Below, in pieces: positions 37,672 to 50,800 of a DNA stretch of 64,000 bases. Position 1 is the stretch's first letter. The number at the start of each line of letters is the position of its first letter. Source of the DNA: Euwallacea fornicatus (Eukaryota > Arthropoda > Insecta > Coleoptera > Curculionidae); assembly GCF_040115645.1 (NCBI RefSeq), contig NC_089573.1:682001-746000 (forward strand), read 5' to 3'. Position numbers and translations under genes: made by a program. The notes under the pieces are model-generated. The model ran no database searches. It was given only the letters and a program-made list of their open reading frames with translations, and was not told where the DNA came from.

Positions 37672-40379
37672 GTCCCCCAAGGCGTGGGCCGGCTAGAATG
37701 CAAATGTAGCTGCCCTATAAAAGTTTCAACACGTCATAATGATTGCATTGTACAATAAAACGCCCTTAAGCTGAAAAGTGCACCCAAATCAACATGTTGC
37801 GCGTAGGTACCTGACTTCTTTATGTGGTACCTGTTCTCTTAAAATATGTCCACTCAATAATATTTATCTCCACCTACCTAAAGCCTATTGATCCGCACCT
37901 TTTAGGCCTTTTGTGCTCTTTCAGAGCAAACAAACCGCAAAAGGACGTACCACGCAGGTTTAAGTAACTCGGGTTTTCCCTTACCGGCACCAGTTCTTCA
38001 TGCAAATTGGTGTTGTTTGAACTGCCAACTGACAAACAAATTGTTCAACAACGGAATTTGTTGTTTTTGGGAAATTGAGCTGCGAGAGAATATTACCGCA
38101 GATATGGAGGCATAAGGACCTACAAGAAGTCGCACGGTAGAAGTTCGGTAGAGGTAACTAACTGCGAGAAAATGGCGATGCCTGCACGATAATAACTGAG
38201 GAATTTCCCTGCCTGGGGGAGGTATTTTATAATGAAAATTTTACGTGATTTTCTAACATACCTACACCAACGATGAAAAAATCTGAAAATTCGAACCTTC
38301 TTAAGAAAATTGGAGAACTAACACGCAGGTGAAGCTTATTTACTTTGTTACATTTGACTCGTTCGTTCTGCATATTTCCATGAAAATTCGCTTCGCATAT
38401 GTCAGCCGAAAAATACGAGAAAATCCGAAGAAAATACTCATCCGAAAACTGATAGTTTCAGGTATATACAAGGTGTTTAAAGATAAAATTTTAATTCATT
38501 ATTTCGCCGTCATTATGGAAATGTTTAAGCGAGACGCTTGAAAATTTGTAAAATTACGTTTTTTTAGTCGAATAATTTTGCCCTTTTGGACTTTCCGCCT
38601 TGTTAATAGATTATTATAAAATTTAAACGTGGAGTTCGTTAAATCGATTTTTCGTGGAAAGGAATTGAGATATCGAAGTGAAACATAAATGCGTAATCAA
38701 TGGAAAAAGTTATTACTCCTTTGTATTTTCCATTAAGTTTCATATCAGACATACAGACTAAAAATGCATTAACTGCGAATTTTTCAAAAATGACTGTAAG
38801 TGGCGCGCTCTGTTGGCCATTTGGAAATCGTAAAACACATCTTATCGGCCACCTAAAAAGCATAACTTCACACATTTTCAAGTATCTGATCTAGATATTT
38901 TCAGAGCAATGCTGAAAAAATTAATCAAAATTTCAACTTTCAGTACCCCGCATATCCAAAACGATCAATTTTTGCATAAGTCAAGTTTTCACCAGTCGTC
39001 ACCATTTGACGTGCAGCATCTCTAGCTTTCGGTTATCCCATTGTTAACGCATCGCCCTGTATTACTACCAGTATACTATCTCATAAATGTCCGTTACCTC
39101 GAAATACAGGGTGTTACTCAAATGTGTGGACAAACTGCGAAAGGTGGCGGGGCTCATAAAATTAAGGGGGTCTTAGATGAAAAGTGCCAAAAGTGCTTTG
39201 TTGGTAAACAGAGCGCTAGAAGTTTCGAATAGGCTCTTATTAGTTTCTCCATAGCTCTAATGTCAACCAGATATCCACTGCAAGTCTGAGGTGAATACTG
39301 GTGTTAAATATGCATAAACGATATGCCCAGTTAGTTGTTGTGCTGAAAATTTGCAGGTTCACAACCAGCGATTCTTACGCAAAGCCTGGATCTATTGTTC
39401 CAACTTTTACATGCTACCTAGCAACCATCACCCAATAGATTTTCAGGACCAACCCAGGCGACATGTCGCTTAGTAAACATCTGATTGACTTAAGAAGCTG
39501 CAAAGAAGATATTGAGAAGCTCTTCAACCTTTCGAAGGTTGTCCAAACATTTTAGTAACTGTAGAGCAGTGGCGTAACACTCCCGCAAGGTGAGGGGACC
39601 GAACGGTGATGAGGGGCCGTTTCTCGTCGGGCCGCAGCTATTAGCTAAAGTTGAAATATAACAAACCATTCGCAATAATTTATTACGTCTGCGCCTGAAA
39701 AACGAATATTAACAATATTTATTTCTGCCTTCAAAAAAGAACTTTTATGAGACCGAAAAATTTCGCCTCGTGCAATGCGGTCCTGATTCGAAAGTCGTGG
39801 CGGGGAGCGAGGCAAAACTTATAACTGCGCCGCTGCTATATAGAGTGTTCGAAAATGGTCGTCACTCTTTTCTTTACTGCCCCTAGAATTTATGAGGACC
39901 TTATAGATTATAAGAAAACCCCGCATAAGAAATTAACTTTGCGATATTAAGGTGGTTAAGCTTTGGCTAATTAGTTTTCTCTTATATGTAGTTTCGACAC
40001 ACCCTGTATTTACCAAATCATCCTGACTACTCTTATCGCTTCAAATGTGTTTACAAATATGTTTCTTTTATCCATCTAACGCAAACCACTAATATCCTAT
40101 CTCCTATCAATTGTAGCCTGAAACTAAATCCGTCAATGCCTTTTTAGGGCCAAACAGAAATTTATCCCAGATGGTGGGCTGGCCATATACCAAAAAGTCG
40201 CATCCCCACCCCAATAGCAGGTAGAGGGTTGAAGATTTCGCGCCCTTAGACAACTGATATAAGCAATTCACTGCTCTTAGAAATCAGTCCTTTGCGTCCC
40301 TTTGGAGAGTGGAGACCCTTTGACGATTAAGTTGTGGCTTTTGCATGCGGTTTTAAGTTTCGGCAGCTGATTTAGAAAA
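37672..40379. other. spacer between the two Cdc25 genes
   Basis: 2.7 kb with no other gene. It holds element-like ends: CGCCCTGTATTA at about 39053, ATACAGGGTGTTAC at about 39103 and GACACACCCTGTATT at about 39996, typical of short transposable elements in insect genomes. The last part must contain the promoter and 5' UTR of the second Cdc25 gene, whose start site I cannot place. Confidence 0.45.
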
Positions 40380-41534
40380 ATGAGTGATATTCCCAGTCTT
40401 AGTATGGATTTTGACCAAACTAGTTGTTCTGAAAGGTAAGCTTTCAACGTGCTCACATCTTCGCTTGAATAAGATTCGACCAATGACAGGCAATTCAAAT
40501 TAAAATTAAAGAAAAAATCAATAGAAAAATTCTGTTTTAGTTATAGATCCGGAACAGAGCCTCTTTCCCTATACGACTCCAATTCCAGAGACTCGGGATT
40601 TGACGAAGCCCCCTTAGAATCAATAGTCGATGAAGAGGACTTCCTAGAAGAATTCTCCGAGTTCTCCGTGTGTGAGAGTCTCCCTACAGACTTCAGCAAC
40701 TTAATCCAAAAGCCCATAATCACGGTCACCGTTAGACCGAACACTACAGCCTTCTCCTTAGACGAAACTGTTAGCCCACAGAAGAAAAAATTGTGCCAAA
40801 GAAGTGTTGCCGAGGAAGAAAGTTTCATCTCCAGAAGAAAGAACTTATTAAGGAAATCCAGAACTGTGGAATACGGTAATGCAGTGGTGCCCTCGGGGAA
40901 TGTGACATTTTTGAGTTCGGAAAATGAGATCAAAACTGCCATTCAGAGGTCTTATTCAGAGCCCGATTTAATAGCAGACTTCACCAGGAGTTATTCACTC
41001 CCCTCGAACATCTCCCGCCATCAAGATCTAAGAGCAATTGACACCACAACCTTAAATAGACTATTAAATGGTGAATTGAGAGTGCCCTCTTTCAAAGTAA
41101 TAGACTGCAGATATCCATATGAATATGAGGGTGGCCACATTGCAGGGGCGTTAAATATTTACACACATGACCAATGCTCTGCTCTTTTAGAAGAAGCAGG
41201 TAAACCCGACATTCTGATATTCCACTGTGAATTCTCTGCGGAAAGAGGACCAAACCTCTACAGACACTTAAGGCAAGAGGATCGCAAGAAGAACGTTTAC
41301 AGGTACCCTGCTTTGTGCTTCCCAGAAATTTACATTCTAGAGGGTGGGTACAGGAAGTTCTTCGAAGAAAACTCCGTATTGTGCTGCCCGTCTGCGTACA
41401 CTAAAATGCTCGATCCAAAGTTTAGTAACGAAATGGAGTTCTTTAGACAAATTTCTCGGACTTGGGATTCTGATGTTAAAAACTGTTGTAAGAAAACTGT
41501 GAGGAGTAGGAGTGTTAGAAAATTTGTTTTGTGA
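40380..41534 (+). CDS. Cdc25: M-phase inducer phosphatase Cdc25, paralogue B (twine-like)
   Basis: Second Cdk-activating Cdc25 phosphatase. Exon 1 (40380-40435, MSDIPSLSMDF...) is joined through a 105-nt GT-AG intron to exon 2 (40541-41534), giving 349 residues. The chosen ATG is the first in frame in exon 1, and its exon ends in the same phase (2) as exon 1 of paralogue A. The N-terminus is about 110 residues shorter than in A. Two RSxSxP motifs (RSYSEP at 155-160, RSYSLP at 168-173) fit 14-3-3-type sites. The catalytic domain keeps VIDCRYPYEYEGGHI, the loop HCEFSAER (Cys248, Arg254) and EIYILEGGYRKFF, so it should be active. The intron that splits A just after the catalytic loop is absent. 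The string/twine duty split (mitosis versus germline meiosis) is known in flies and only inferred here. Confidence 0.95.
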
Positions 41535-41862
41535 CCTATGTATATACAGTCTAGTGCATGTGCGTGTTTTCAGTATAGTAAGTTTTACATGTGATAAGTA
41601 AATTCTGTACAATTTAGGTTTATGTGCAATTTTCTTAGAGAGGTGCAATTTTGCTAATTGTCAATGATTTTAAAGGCCGTTTCTATTGGAATTTACATAG
41701 CCATATGTGAGATAAAGAAAGATGATACAGAGCTTTAGATATGTAAGTTTTGAACAAACGATGTGGGTGATTTTTTGAAGCGCTTATTATGAGATATACT
41801 GATACAAAGCATTTATACTTAATAAGTAAGTGAATTTGGGTACTATGTGCATACTTGTTTAA

Positions 41863-41868
41863 AATAAA
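41863..41868 (+). terminator. candidate poly(A) signal of Cdc25 paralogue B
   Basis: AATAAA about 330 bases after the stop codon, preceded by AT-rich 3' UTR-like sequence. Confidence 0.5.
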
Positions 41869-44040
41869 TACTAAAAATTTTACTTTCCGTGTACCTACGC
41901 AAATAAGCGAATCTTCTAAATTCCCGATCCTGGCAGACAATGCAATTTATCCTAGAAATCGAATTGCAGCAATTTTTTGACCACTATTGCCCCATGTGTG
42001 ATCGATCACACGGTGCAATTCAATGGGAAGTTTCGTGTACGACTACGAATATAACGGAAATATCACTTTAAAAGTGGATAATAATGTCTCGCACATTTCA
42101 AAGAAGAAAATCTTATTTTTCCTTTTTTTTAACAATTAATTATTTACAGAAGAAAAACGCAAAACCGAAAAAAAGTTTTTGCAATTCTGAGAACAGAAAA
42201 AACGTCATTTTTGTTTTTTCTATCAACTGCATAGCCGATACGTATCCGTGAAGGCTACCAACTCGTCTCCCCAAAGCCATTTTGGCCTAATTGGCGTTAA
42301 TCCAAACTTCAGAAAAACACATTGAAAAATACTATATCTTCGCAAAATGTTGCATAAAACAAAAACGAATTCTATTTTAATGCGAAAAAATGATGTCTAC
42401 TTATTGCATCCTGTGATCATCAAAAGTGTATGCCGTTCCTCGCGGTAATCAAATTGCACCGTCTGCGAGGGGCTTCGTTATTCATTCCCTGTATAGGCTC
42501 CATGTGAATGCTAGCATTTATATAATTTTATTTAAAGTATATATATATATATATTTTTTTTTTAAGAATTTTGAAGCAATATATTGTGACAGTACCAAAA
42601 ATAAATATTTCAATACATTTTGGATTTCGCTTATTATTAATTATTCGCCTTATGCAGGTACCATTGATATAAAATGTGAGTTGTGCCATCCAGCCCTGGA
42701 ATGCAAAACGAAGCTGATATGGAAAAGGAGATCCTTTCCGTCTGAGAAGAAGGCTGTAATAAATCTCAAAAAAAATCTTGAACTTTGACTATAGGTCCAG
42801 GAATAAATACACAAGGTGTTATTGAATAAGTGGTGTCAATAAGTCAATAAGCTATGGTTGTAGAAGATTCAACTATATCGTAGATAAATTTGAAGGTTTT
42901 ATCCAAAAAAAACTCGGATACGCAATTTTTTTTTTAATTAGCTGGCAAAGATCGAAAGATATCAATGAATATGTGGTCTATTTTTTCAACTTTGATTGAC
43001 TTAAAAAATAAACGGGCTAGGACACATATTTACAAGAACTTTCCATCTTAAAATTACTTGAAAAATTACTTTCATTTCACATTATTCAATAAGACCCTGT
43101 ATAAAACGTAAATAATACTAGATAGTAAGTAGCTCATGTATGGGTCTAACGATAAATAGCGATAAAATGCAGAATGCATCGAAAGACAAGAACAAATAGA
43201 ACAAAACTAGGAATTGGAGTATCGATTTTTTTTTCATAAAAGAAAATTTTTTCCCAAATCACATTGCACATTTTAAAGTCGGAGCCCCACGCGTCCGACA
43301 TTAAAGAATACAATTATCCGAAATTGCTTCAATTTTCCGACATAAGTTGTGTATTAACTATAAAATAATCAATAAAAATGTTTATGTTATGTAACATCGT
43401 CGTGCGGTCGTATCATCCGATATCGGATTACGACTTCGAAGTACCTAATTGCAAATTTCTTTTTTACTCCTAATTAAGAGCTTCTTGATAATTGGCGAAG
43501 GAAACTTACTAGATAAAGCTCGTTTATCGGGAAGATGAAAATTGAATAATAAAATCGTATCCTAGATGCTTACACATTTGTATAACGGAACAACTTCTTG
43601 TATTTCGATTTATTTAATACGTGAAAAAAATTAATTATTATTTAAATTTCAGTTTTTAGCGTCGTAGTATAGTTGCAAACTTCATTTATCTCGTTTGCTC
43701 AAGTATAGGTTTCTGTACTTCACCTGTTTACTATGTAGTGCTGCCATCTAAAATCCAATGCTCAAACTTTAAGCTCACACTAGCGAATCCCGCTAATTTT
43801 TAAAAATCTGTCAAAACCATATGATTCATTCATAAATCTTTAAAAAAATGTTGTGTTGGATTTAAAAGTACCAGCTGATGGTACTAATTTATTTTATTAC
43901 TAAAGTTATCTACTGATCCTTTGACATTGGTTATCTATTCGTGAGAGTGTCGCTATGAACTCATTTTAAACGCACAAATAAAAAGTTTCTGAGTTCATTC
44001 GCCGGTTTCTTTAAGGTGGTTAGGATTTTCTGCACTAGTA
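41869..44040. other. spacer between Cdc25 paralogue B and the branching enzyme
   Basis: No gene. It contains a (TA)n run at about 42538-42553 and the short element at 42809-43102. The last few hundred bases should hold the branching-enzyme promoter and 5' UTR. Confidence 0.45.
42809..43102. mobile_element. short inverted-repeat element (about 290 bp)
   Basis: The left end ACAAGGTGTTATTGAATAAG pairs with the right end ATTATTCAATAAGACCCTGT followed by ATA, giving terminal repeats of the CAGGGT-TTATTGAATAA type. No coding content. Confidence 0.65.
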
Positions 44041-47000
44041 ATGGGGGGCAAATATTCGAAAATGGATCCCATGGATGTGGAGGTACCTAACATTCAAGCT
44101 CTGTTGGACAGGGATCCTTACTTGAAACCCTATGAGGCCGAAATCCGACGCCGGTAAGTTAAAGACATTGTTGAAGGTCAACGAAGGACATTGTTTATTT
44201 TGGATTTTTAAGCTTTTTTGTTGAAAAGTTTTTTTAAGTTTAAAACTTATTTTTCAACCAAAAAAATTCTCATCATGGACGTAAATTTCTCCTTTAAATG
44301 AATAGTAACAAAAGCCGCATAATTAAATTTATTTTAATACTTATTTGAAGGTCATTTTTTATACAATTTTTAGTCAGTAAAAAATTCCTTAATAAAAGTG
44401 CAATTCTGATAACTTTATAGGAATTCTCTTTGCAGCTATGGGGTTTTTAAAGATTATCTTGAAATAATCGATACAAATGGTGGAGGGTTAGACAGCTTCA
44501 CCCAAGCTTACAAGTACTATGGCATGCATGTCCAACCTGACAACTCTATTATCTGTCGGGAGTGGGCTCCTAAGGCCCAGGCCCTTTTTTTAACTGGACA
44601 ATTCAGTAAGCTTAATATATAACTCCAGACACTACCTTAAATCAATATCTATGTAGACCATTGGGATCGTTCTAGCCATCCCTATAAGCAACTTGATTTT
44701 GGGAAATGGGAGTTGGTACTACCACCAACTCCTCAAGGAACGCCTCTTATTTCACATCTAGAGGAAGTTAAGGTATTATTTATAGTCATCATAGACTTGA
44801 GGGATGTCATCAGGTAGAAGAGAACACATCAAACACTTTTCTTTCATGAAAAAATTGACGATGTTTCAACTGCAATTTAAATCTTTATTAAGCCACTTCT
44901 CAAGGAGAGTGTGTCCAGTTGTATGATAATTATGAACCCTGAAAATCAACTTCCAAGTACCTCTCTTCATGCCCTATACACAATTGCATGAGGACAGAAA
45001 AGAACAGTCATATTTAGGTTCCATAACATCCCTCAAGTGTAGTGTTTGCTGCTGTTTTATGTAAAACATAGGCTTTTATAATTTTAGATTGTAGTTTTAA
45101 CTCAAAATAATCAGAAAGAAGACCGATTGTCACCATATGCTCCCTATGTTGTAGAGCCACCAAAGGAACAAGGGACAATTTACAAACAACTGTTTTATAA
45201 TCCTCCAGAAAATGAAGTATATTGTTAATTCTTTGTTTTCAATTTATACAGTCCAATTAAATTTCCAGCGTTATATATTTAAAAACAAAAATCCTGATAG
45301 ACCAAAAAGTCTCAGAATTTATGAATGTCATGTAGGCATTGCAACTCAAGAGTTGGGAGTTGGAACTTATGATAATTTCACTGACAATATTCTACCTCGT
45401 ATTGTTAAACAGGGCTACAATGTTATTCAATTAATGGCTATCATGGAACACGCTTATTACGCTAGTTTCGGTTATCAGGTTACTAGTTTTTATGCAGCTT
45501 CCAGCAGGCAAGTGATTAGATAGCGCAAAGAAAGCAAGTTTCTGAAAATGGTTGTGTTTTCTTGCATTTAGGTATGGAACACCTGAAGCTTTAAAAAGAT
45601 TGGTTGATAAAGCCCATGAATATGGTTTAACAGTTCTTCTAGACATAGTTCACTCACATGCATCTAAAAACGTCATGGATGGACTTAATATGTTCGACGG
45701 TAGTGAATCATGCTATTTCCATGAAGGTAGCCGCGGTGTTCATTCCCTGTGGGATTCTAGACTTTTCAACTATTCAGAATACGAAATAATGAGATTTTTA
45801 CTCTCAAATATTAGATGGTGGGTGGATGAATATCGATTTGATGGATTCAGGTTTGATGGATGCACCTCTATTTTGTATCATTCCAGAGGTACTTATATTA
45901 GAAGTCTTTTTATATTTTTATTTCTTATATCTTTTTCCTTTTTTGTGTTTTAAACTTCGCGAACTACGTATTTTTTTAAGGACCCGCTAATATAATTTTA
46001 AGTTATATCAGATGGTCCAATTATCATTTTTACTGTTGCGCGTCTCTCAAGTCACTAGAATTAGAAGTTTAAACAGACAAACTTGCTAATAAAAATTAGA
46101 AAACGGCGTTGCAAGATTATTTGGTTTAAAAATTATTGAAAACAAAATAATTATCTCATTAGAGCAAAAACAAAGAAAAAAAATCAAAAACTATATATCT
46201 CTGCCTAAGTTCCTAACATTTATTTGTTGCTGCCAAACATTGCACTTTATTTTCTTCATTGTTCTTGTTTCTTTTATGTTTTGACAAATTTGGACTTGAA
46301 CTTTTTCTTTTAAATATCGTATATTCCGCGATGAAGATTAGTTTGAAAAGTTACATATCAAAAATAGATCTTAGGACATCATAGTTCACAATCAACTATA
46401 ATACTTAAAATTTTATTTGTGGTTTTTTTCAAAATGATGTAGGGCGCGAAGTTTGAAACACCTCGTACCTTTGTCTAATTAAAAAATGTGTCTAAAATAA
46501 AAGGCATTGGACAAGGATTTAGTGGCCATTACGACGAATATTTTGGCCTAAATGTTGATACTGATGGAATTGTCTATGTGATGCTAGCCAACCACACAGT
46601 GCATACACTAAATCCTCAGGCAATTACCATAGCTGAAGACGTCTCTGGAATGCCTGGAACATGTCGTCCAGTAGATGAAGGTTGTCTAGGTTTTGATTAT
46701 CGCTTAGCTATGGCAATACCGGATAAATGGATTGAAATTCTTAAGAAATATAAAGATGAAGATTGGAATTTAGGTAAAAATGATTTGACTTTTTAAATTG
46801 TTTGACTATAAAACCGTCAATAGGCAATATTGTTCATACCCTCACTAACCGACGTTGGATGGAACCTAATGTCGCCTATGCAGAATCTCACGACCAAGCT
46901 CTAGTAGGTGACAAAACAATCGCCTTCTGGCTTATGGATAAAGAGATGTACACCCACATGAGTAAACTCTCTGATCCTTCCCCCATAATTGACCGTGGAA

Positions 47001-47668
47001 TAGCTTTGCATAAAATGATTCGATTTATTACCCACGTCCTAGGAGGCGAAGCTTGGCTAAATTTCATGGGAAACGAATTCGGACATCCCGAATGGCTGGA
47101 TTTTCCTCGTGAAGGTAATAATAGCAGCTATCATTACGCCCGAAGGCAGTGGAATTTGGTAGATGATAAAATGCTCAAATATGAATATTTGAACGAGTGG
47201 GATGCAGCTATGAATAAAGCTGAGAGTAGGTAAGAAATTGACTGCTAGATGTACAAAGTAAGGGTTTCTTAAATCCAATTATTCAGCTATGGTTGGTTAG
47301 CTGCAGCACCTGCTTACATAAGTCTTAAACACGAAGACGATAAAGTTGTGGTATTCGAAAGATCAGGTTGCCTATTTGCATTTAATTTCCATCCTACAAA
47401 AAGTTTTGTAGACTACAAAGTAGGAGTCCAAGGAGAAGGTTCGTTTAGAATCGTCTTACATTCTGATGAAAAGCGGTTTGGAGGGTTTGATAGAATCGAT
47501 TCCAGTGTGCTTGCTCATGCCAGCAATGTAGGATGTTTTGGTAGAAGCCATTCTGTACAGGTGAAGATTGTTACGTATTCCACAATTGCTTAGATTTATG
47601 CGTGTTTCCTTTTTTAGCTGTATATTCCTAGCCGTACTTGCCTATGTCTTACGAATAAAACTGATTAG
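44041..47668 (+). CDS. AGBE: 1,4-alpha-glucan (glycogen) branching enzyme
   Basis: Makes alpha-1,6 branches in glycogen by cutting and transferring an alpha-1,4 glucan chain; GH13 family. Ten exons join in frame: 44041-44153, 44436-44605, 44657-44772, 45088-45216, 45269-45507, 45572-45888, 46504-46773, 46824-47229, 47287-47560 and 47618-47668, giving 694 residues (human GBE1 has 702). The N-terminal DPYLKPY motif and CBM48-type region (EWAPKAQALFLTGQFN) precede the barrel. Catalytic residues are visible as Asp351 (GFRFDG), Glu406 (TIAEDVSG) and Asp475 (ESHDQALVGD). QLMAIMEHAYYASFGYQ and NFMGNEFGHPEWLDFPR are hallmark blocks. The last exon supplies LYIPSR. Intron 5 begins with GC instead of GT. 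The first residues MGGKYSK resemble an N-myristoylation signal. Expected in cytosol. Confidence 0.96.
44795..45038. mobile_element. short inverted-repeat insertion in branching-enzyme intron 3
   Basis: ACTTGAGGGATGT at 44795-44807 is exactly inverted at 45026-45038 (ACATCCCTCAAGT), bounding 244 bases wholly inside intron 3 (44773-45087). This looks like a small MITE and explains why this intron is longer than most of its neighbours. Confidence 0.65.
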
Positions 47669-47811
47669 AACTTACTGAACTCTTTATTATTCTTTATTAA
47701 TGTTGTTAAGTTAATATTGTTTATCAATCTAGCTATATCAGAGATTTCTCAGATGCAGTTAAGATTCAATTATTGTTGTCGGAAGTGATTGTTAGTAATG
47801 AAACGTGTATA

Positions 47812-47817
47812 AATAAA
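47812..47817 (+). terminator. candidate poly(A) signal of the branching enzyme
   Basis: AATAAA about 145 bases past the stop codon, followed by a T-rich stretch. An earlier AATAAA at 47654-47659 lies within the last codons and is less likely to be the signal. Confidence 0.55.
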
Positions 47818-50800
47818 ATATTTTTTTCTACATTGATTTCTTCTTTTTATTTTAATAAAAAATATGCGATGTAGAAATGGATTGGGAGGGGAGGGTGGTT
47901 GGAGAATAATACTAAATAACGAAGAATACCTTTTTCAACTTTATTTTACAGTTTCTACGCAGTTTTAGTATATGTATACAGTCCGAAGAGATTATATTAA
48001 AACAGATGATATAGTATAGTCAGTGTAACCTCGTATATTATACCAATTAGCATAATATTTTTGCTGTTCACCTAAATAACTTATTCCCTATTTGAAAGTT
48101 AAATAATCATCTTCAACAGTAAATATACAAAAATCACTCAGATGGTTTCAGTAATACATCAAGAAGTTATTTACAGAAGTTTCAGGCGCTGTTTAACTGG
48201 TTGCATATCCTCGATTGAATTATACTTTTATAACATTTATTAAGAGAGTTCAAACGCTGTATCAAGAATGGGAAATTAAGGAAGTTACAATACAGACACT
48301 CATGAAATTGATTGAAGCCCGAAAGCCATTAAAATACAAGGCTTTCTGAGCAACAATCAAAATCAAATATGCCTTCTAAGCCGATGGGTCTGAAATTAAA
48401 AGAAAATTAGTTGATATATAAAAATACACAATGGAAATAAAGAATGACCATTAAAAAACCTCAAGTCGGCAATAAAATATCAGAGGCATTTTTTGGACAA
48501 ACTCGTTTGTTGTTAGTAGTCAGTCAAATGTTTGATATTAAATAGTAAATATTTAAATTAATGCCCTGCGTTTACGGTTTATTCCCTGCTGCGAGTATTT
48601 TTCTTAATGATCACCAACTACAGATAATTGTTGAGCACTGGTCTATTAACGTCAAATTGACGTGCCTTTGATTTTTTCCAGTGTCAACTACACAACCATC
48701 CCTGTAATTATTAAACCGTGCATATAAATAGATAAACTGATAAAATATCCAAATGCTCTAAGGGTGTTCAAACATTTAAATTAAGTTAGGTCCATATCGA
48801 AAAGGGGAAATACGAGATTTTTAAACTTCAGAACTTGGCATTTCCTCTGAATAACGCATAAGGCGGACAAGTTGGATTGTACCAAGGCGTGACACCGTGC
48901 TTATTGAGATTGATAAGGGTGTCATTATACTTTAATTCTCCTGTTAAATCAGTGAGGGTACTCCAGTTGTTTCGATGACTTTTTCAAACTTAAAGGGTAG
49001 GAATAATTAAAAACACATACCCATTATGTTACTGATGAGTTTCCATGAGGGAGAAAAGGGAACTCAGTAATTTGATCGATAAAATGATAAAGAGCGAAGA
49101 AGCGGTTTGCTTTTGGGGCATTTTGGTTTGATTGTGACGTCGTGAAGGCGGTTTTGAAACCGCAGAAATATAATTTAAACAATAGAAGTTGATAGAAATT
49201 TAGCTAAACGGGTATCTAATTTTTTACTTTGAAGAAATATGAAAGTATGCAGAATCAATATGTTGGTATTAACATTTTATGGCCTTTCTATAAATGTTAC
49301 AGAACGAGAACGTCAGATATGAAAAAATTAAAAGCGGTGGGTAAAACAGCATTTACAATGAACATTTCCCCCCCTAAAAACTCGTTATGTATTATGGAAA
49401 ATCAAAAACGTATGAGTATTTCAATACAATGAATTATGAAAATTGAGCACAAGAGTAACAACCTATTAAAACTTTTAGTTTTGTAACATCTCAAAATGGG
49501 CATAAACTTGAAATTTCTCTCTTTTAATGTGCGTTTAGATGTTGTAGGTCATGTAAAATATTTAAGTATATATATTTTTGCTTCTTTTCATATACTTACG
49601 TAAATCGGTATCCTAAAAAGTGCAGATAGATGGGACAGAAGTCATGCAGTGGTTATTGGTTAATTTGTTGGCTAACATGCTTGGACACTATCTTCTTAAC
49701 AAAGTTACAAGCCTGCCTATCAATAACTTGGATTTTAACTATACAAACTACAAATAGAACATGTGATTTTTTCTTAATTTTATCTAAAGTCAATCCATTT
49801 ATAGTAAGACATATTATACCTGCAAAAATAAGTACTCGCTTTATACAGTATCACGAACAACACATTATTATTTATTTGGTGACTTAGTGACCTCTAGGAA
49901 TGGTCTCTAGGAATGGCCGAATATGACTATTGTGAATTGAGGTTAATACATTTTACCAGGCAAAAGTTTGGCTGAAAATTTCAAATTAAAAGGATTGATA
50001 TACTATCCAACATACTAGACTTACCAAAAACCATTTAAATCTGGATGTGTGTTTCCAGATGAACACTAAAATGTAAACTGAATTGAGGAGCATGTTGACC
50101 ATTACGGCGTGGGTATTCGAAGGGGCGGCACCGAAAACCAACCCCCGCATAACTCCGCCCTTTAATTGCTACAGTAAAGGGAGTTGGCGCAGACTTATAT
50201 ATTCACGTCCAATGAAAACTTCCCTTTTGCCACTTTTCCTGAAACGTGTACAAGTGTTTTTTGGAAAAAGTTATTTAAAATTTAGGGCATTTTTACAAAC
50301 GCACTTCATTAAACATTATACTAAAAGTCACGTATGGAGTAATTGATCTTAAAATTATAGCGTATCCAACCCCAACTCATGACGTCACTGATCCGTGTTG
50401 TATACTTTTACGTTCCCTATAATTTGCCTGAAACCCCTAACAAAACATAAATATAACAAGCCTAATATACAATCAAAATATGTAAATGAGCCGTATTATA
50501 CCTGAAACGAAATGGTCGGTAAGGGTCACTGAAAACTTCGTCCTATTGGTCAACGTCAGAGAGACGCTCACCAATGGCATTTCATCTGCAATGCAGATCG
50601 AATCATCTCCACCTGGAATTGCATCCATTTCAAATGTACATGGGGAATCATTAGTAATTAAACGTATTTTTATTTTGCTGTTTAGTGACGTTATTGTTAT
50701 TGGAATGGTTTATTAGTGAAATTTCATTCATTTGTCAAAAATCAATTTTTCAGTCTCTTTTATCGCAACAATGTCTGTGGCACATGCATTATGTAACTGC

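Noticed and set aside
40541..40942. 133-codon minus-strand frame over Cdc25 paralogue B
   Set aside because: Antisense shadow of a well-supported exon.
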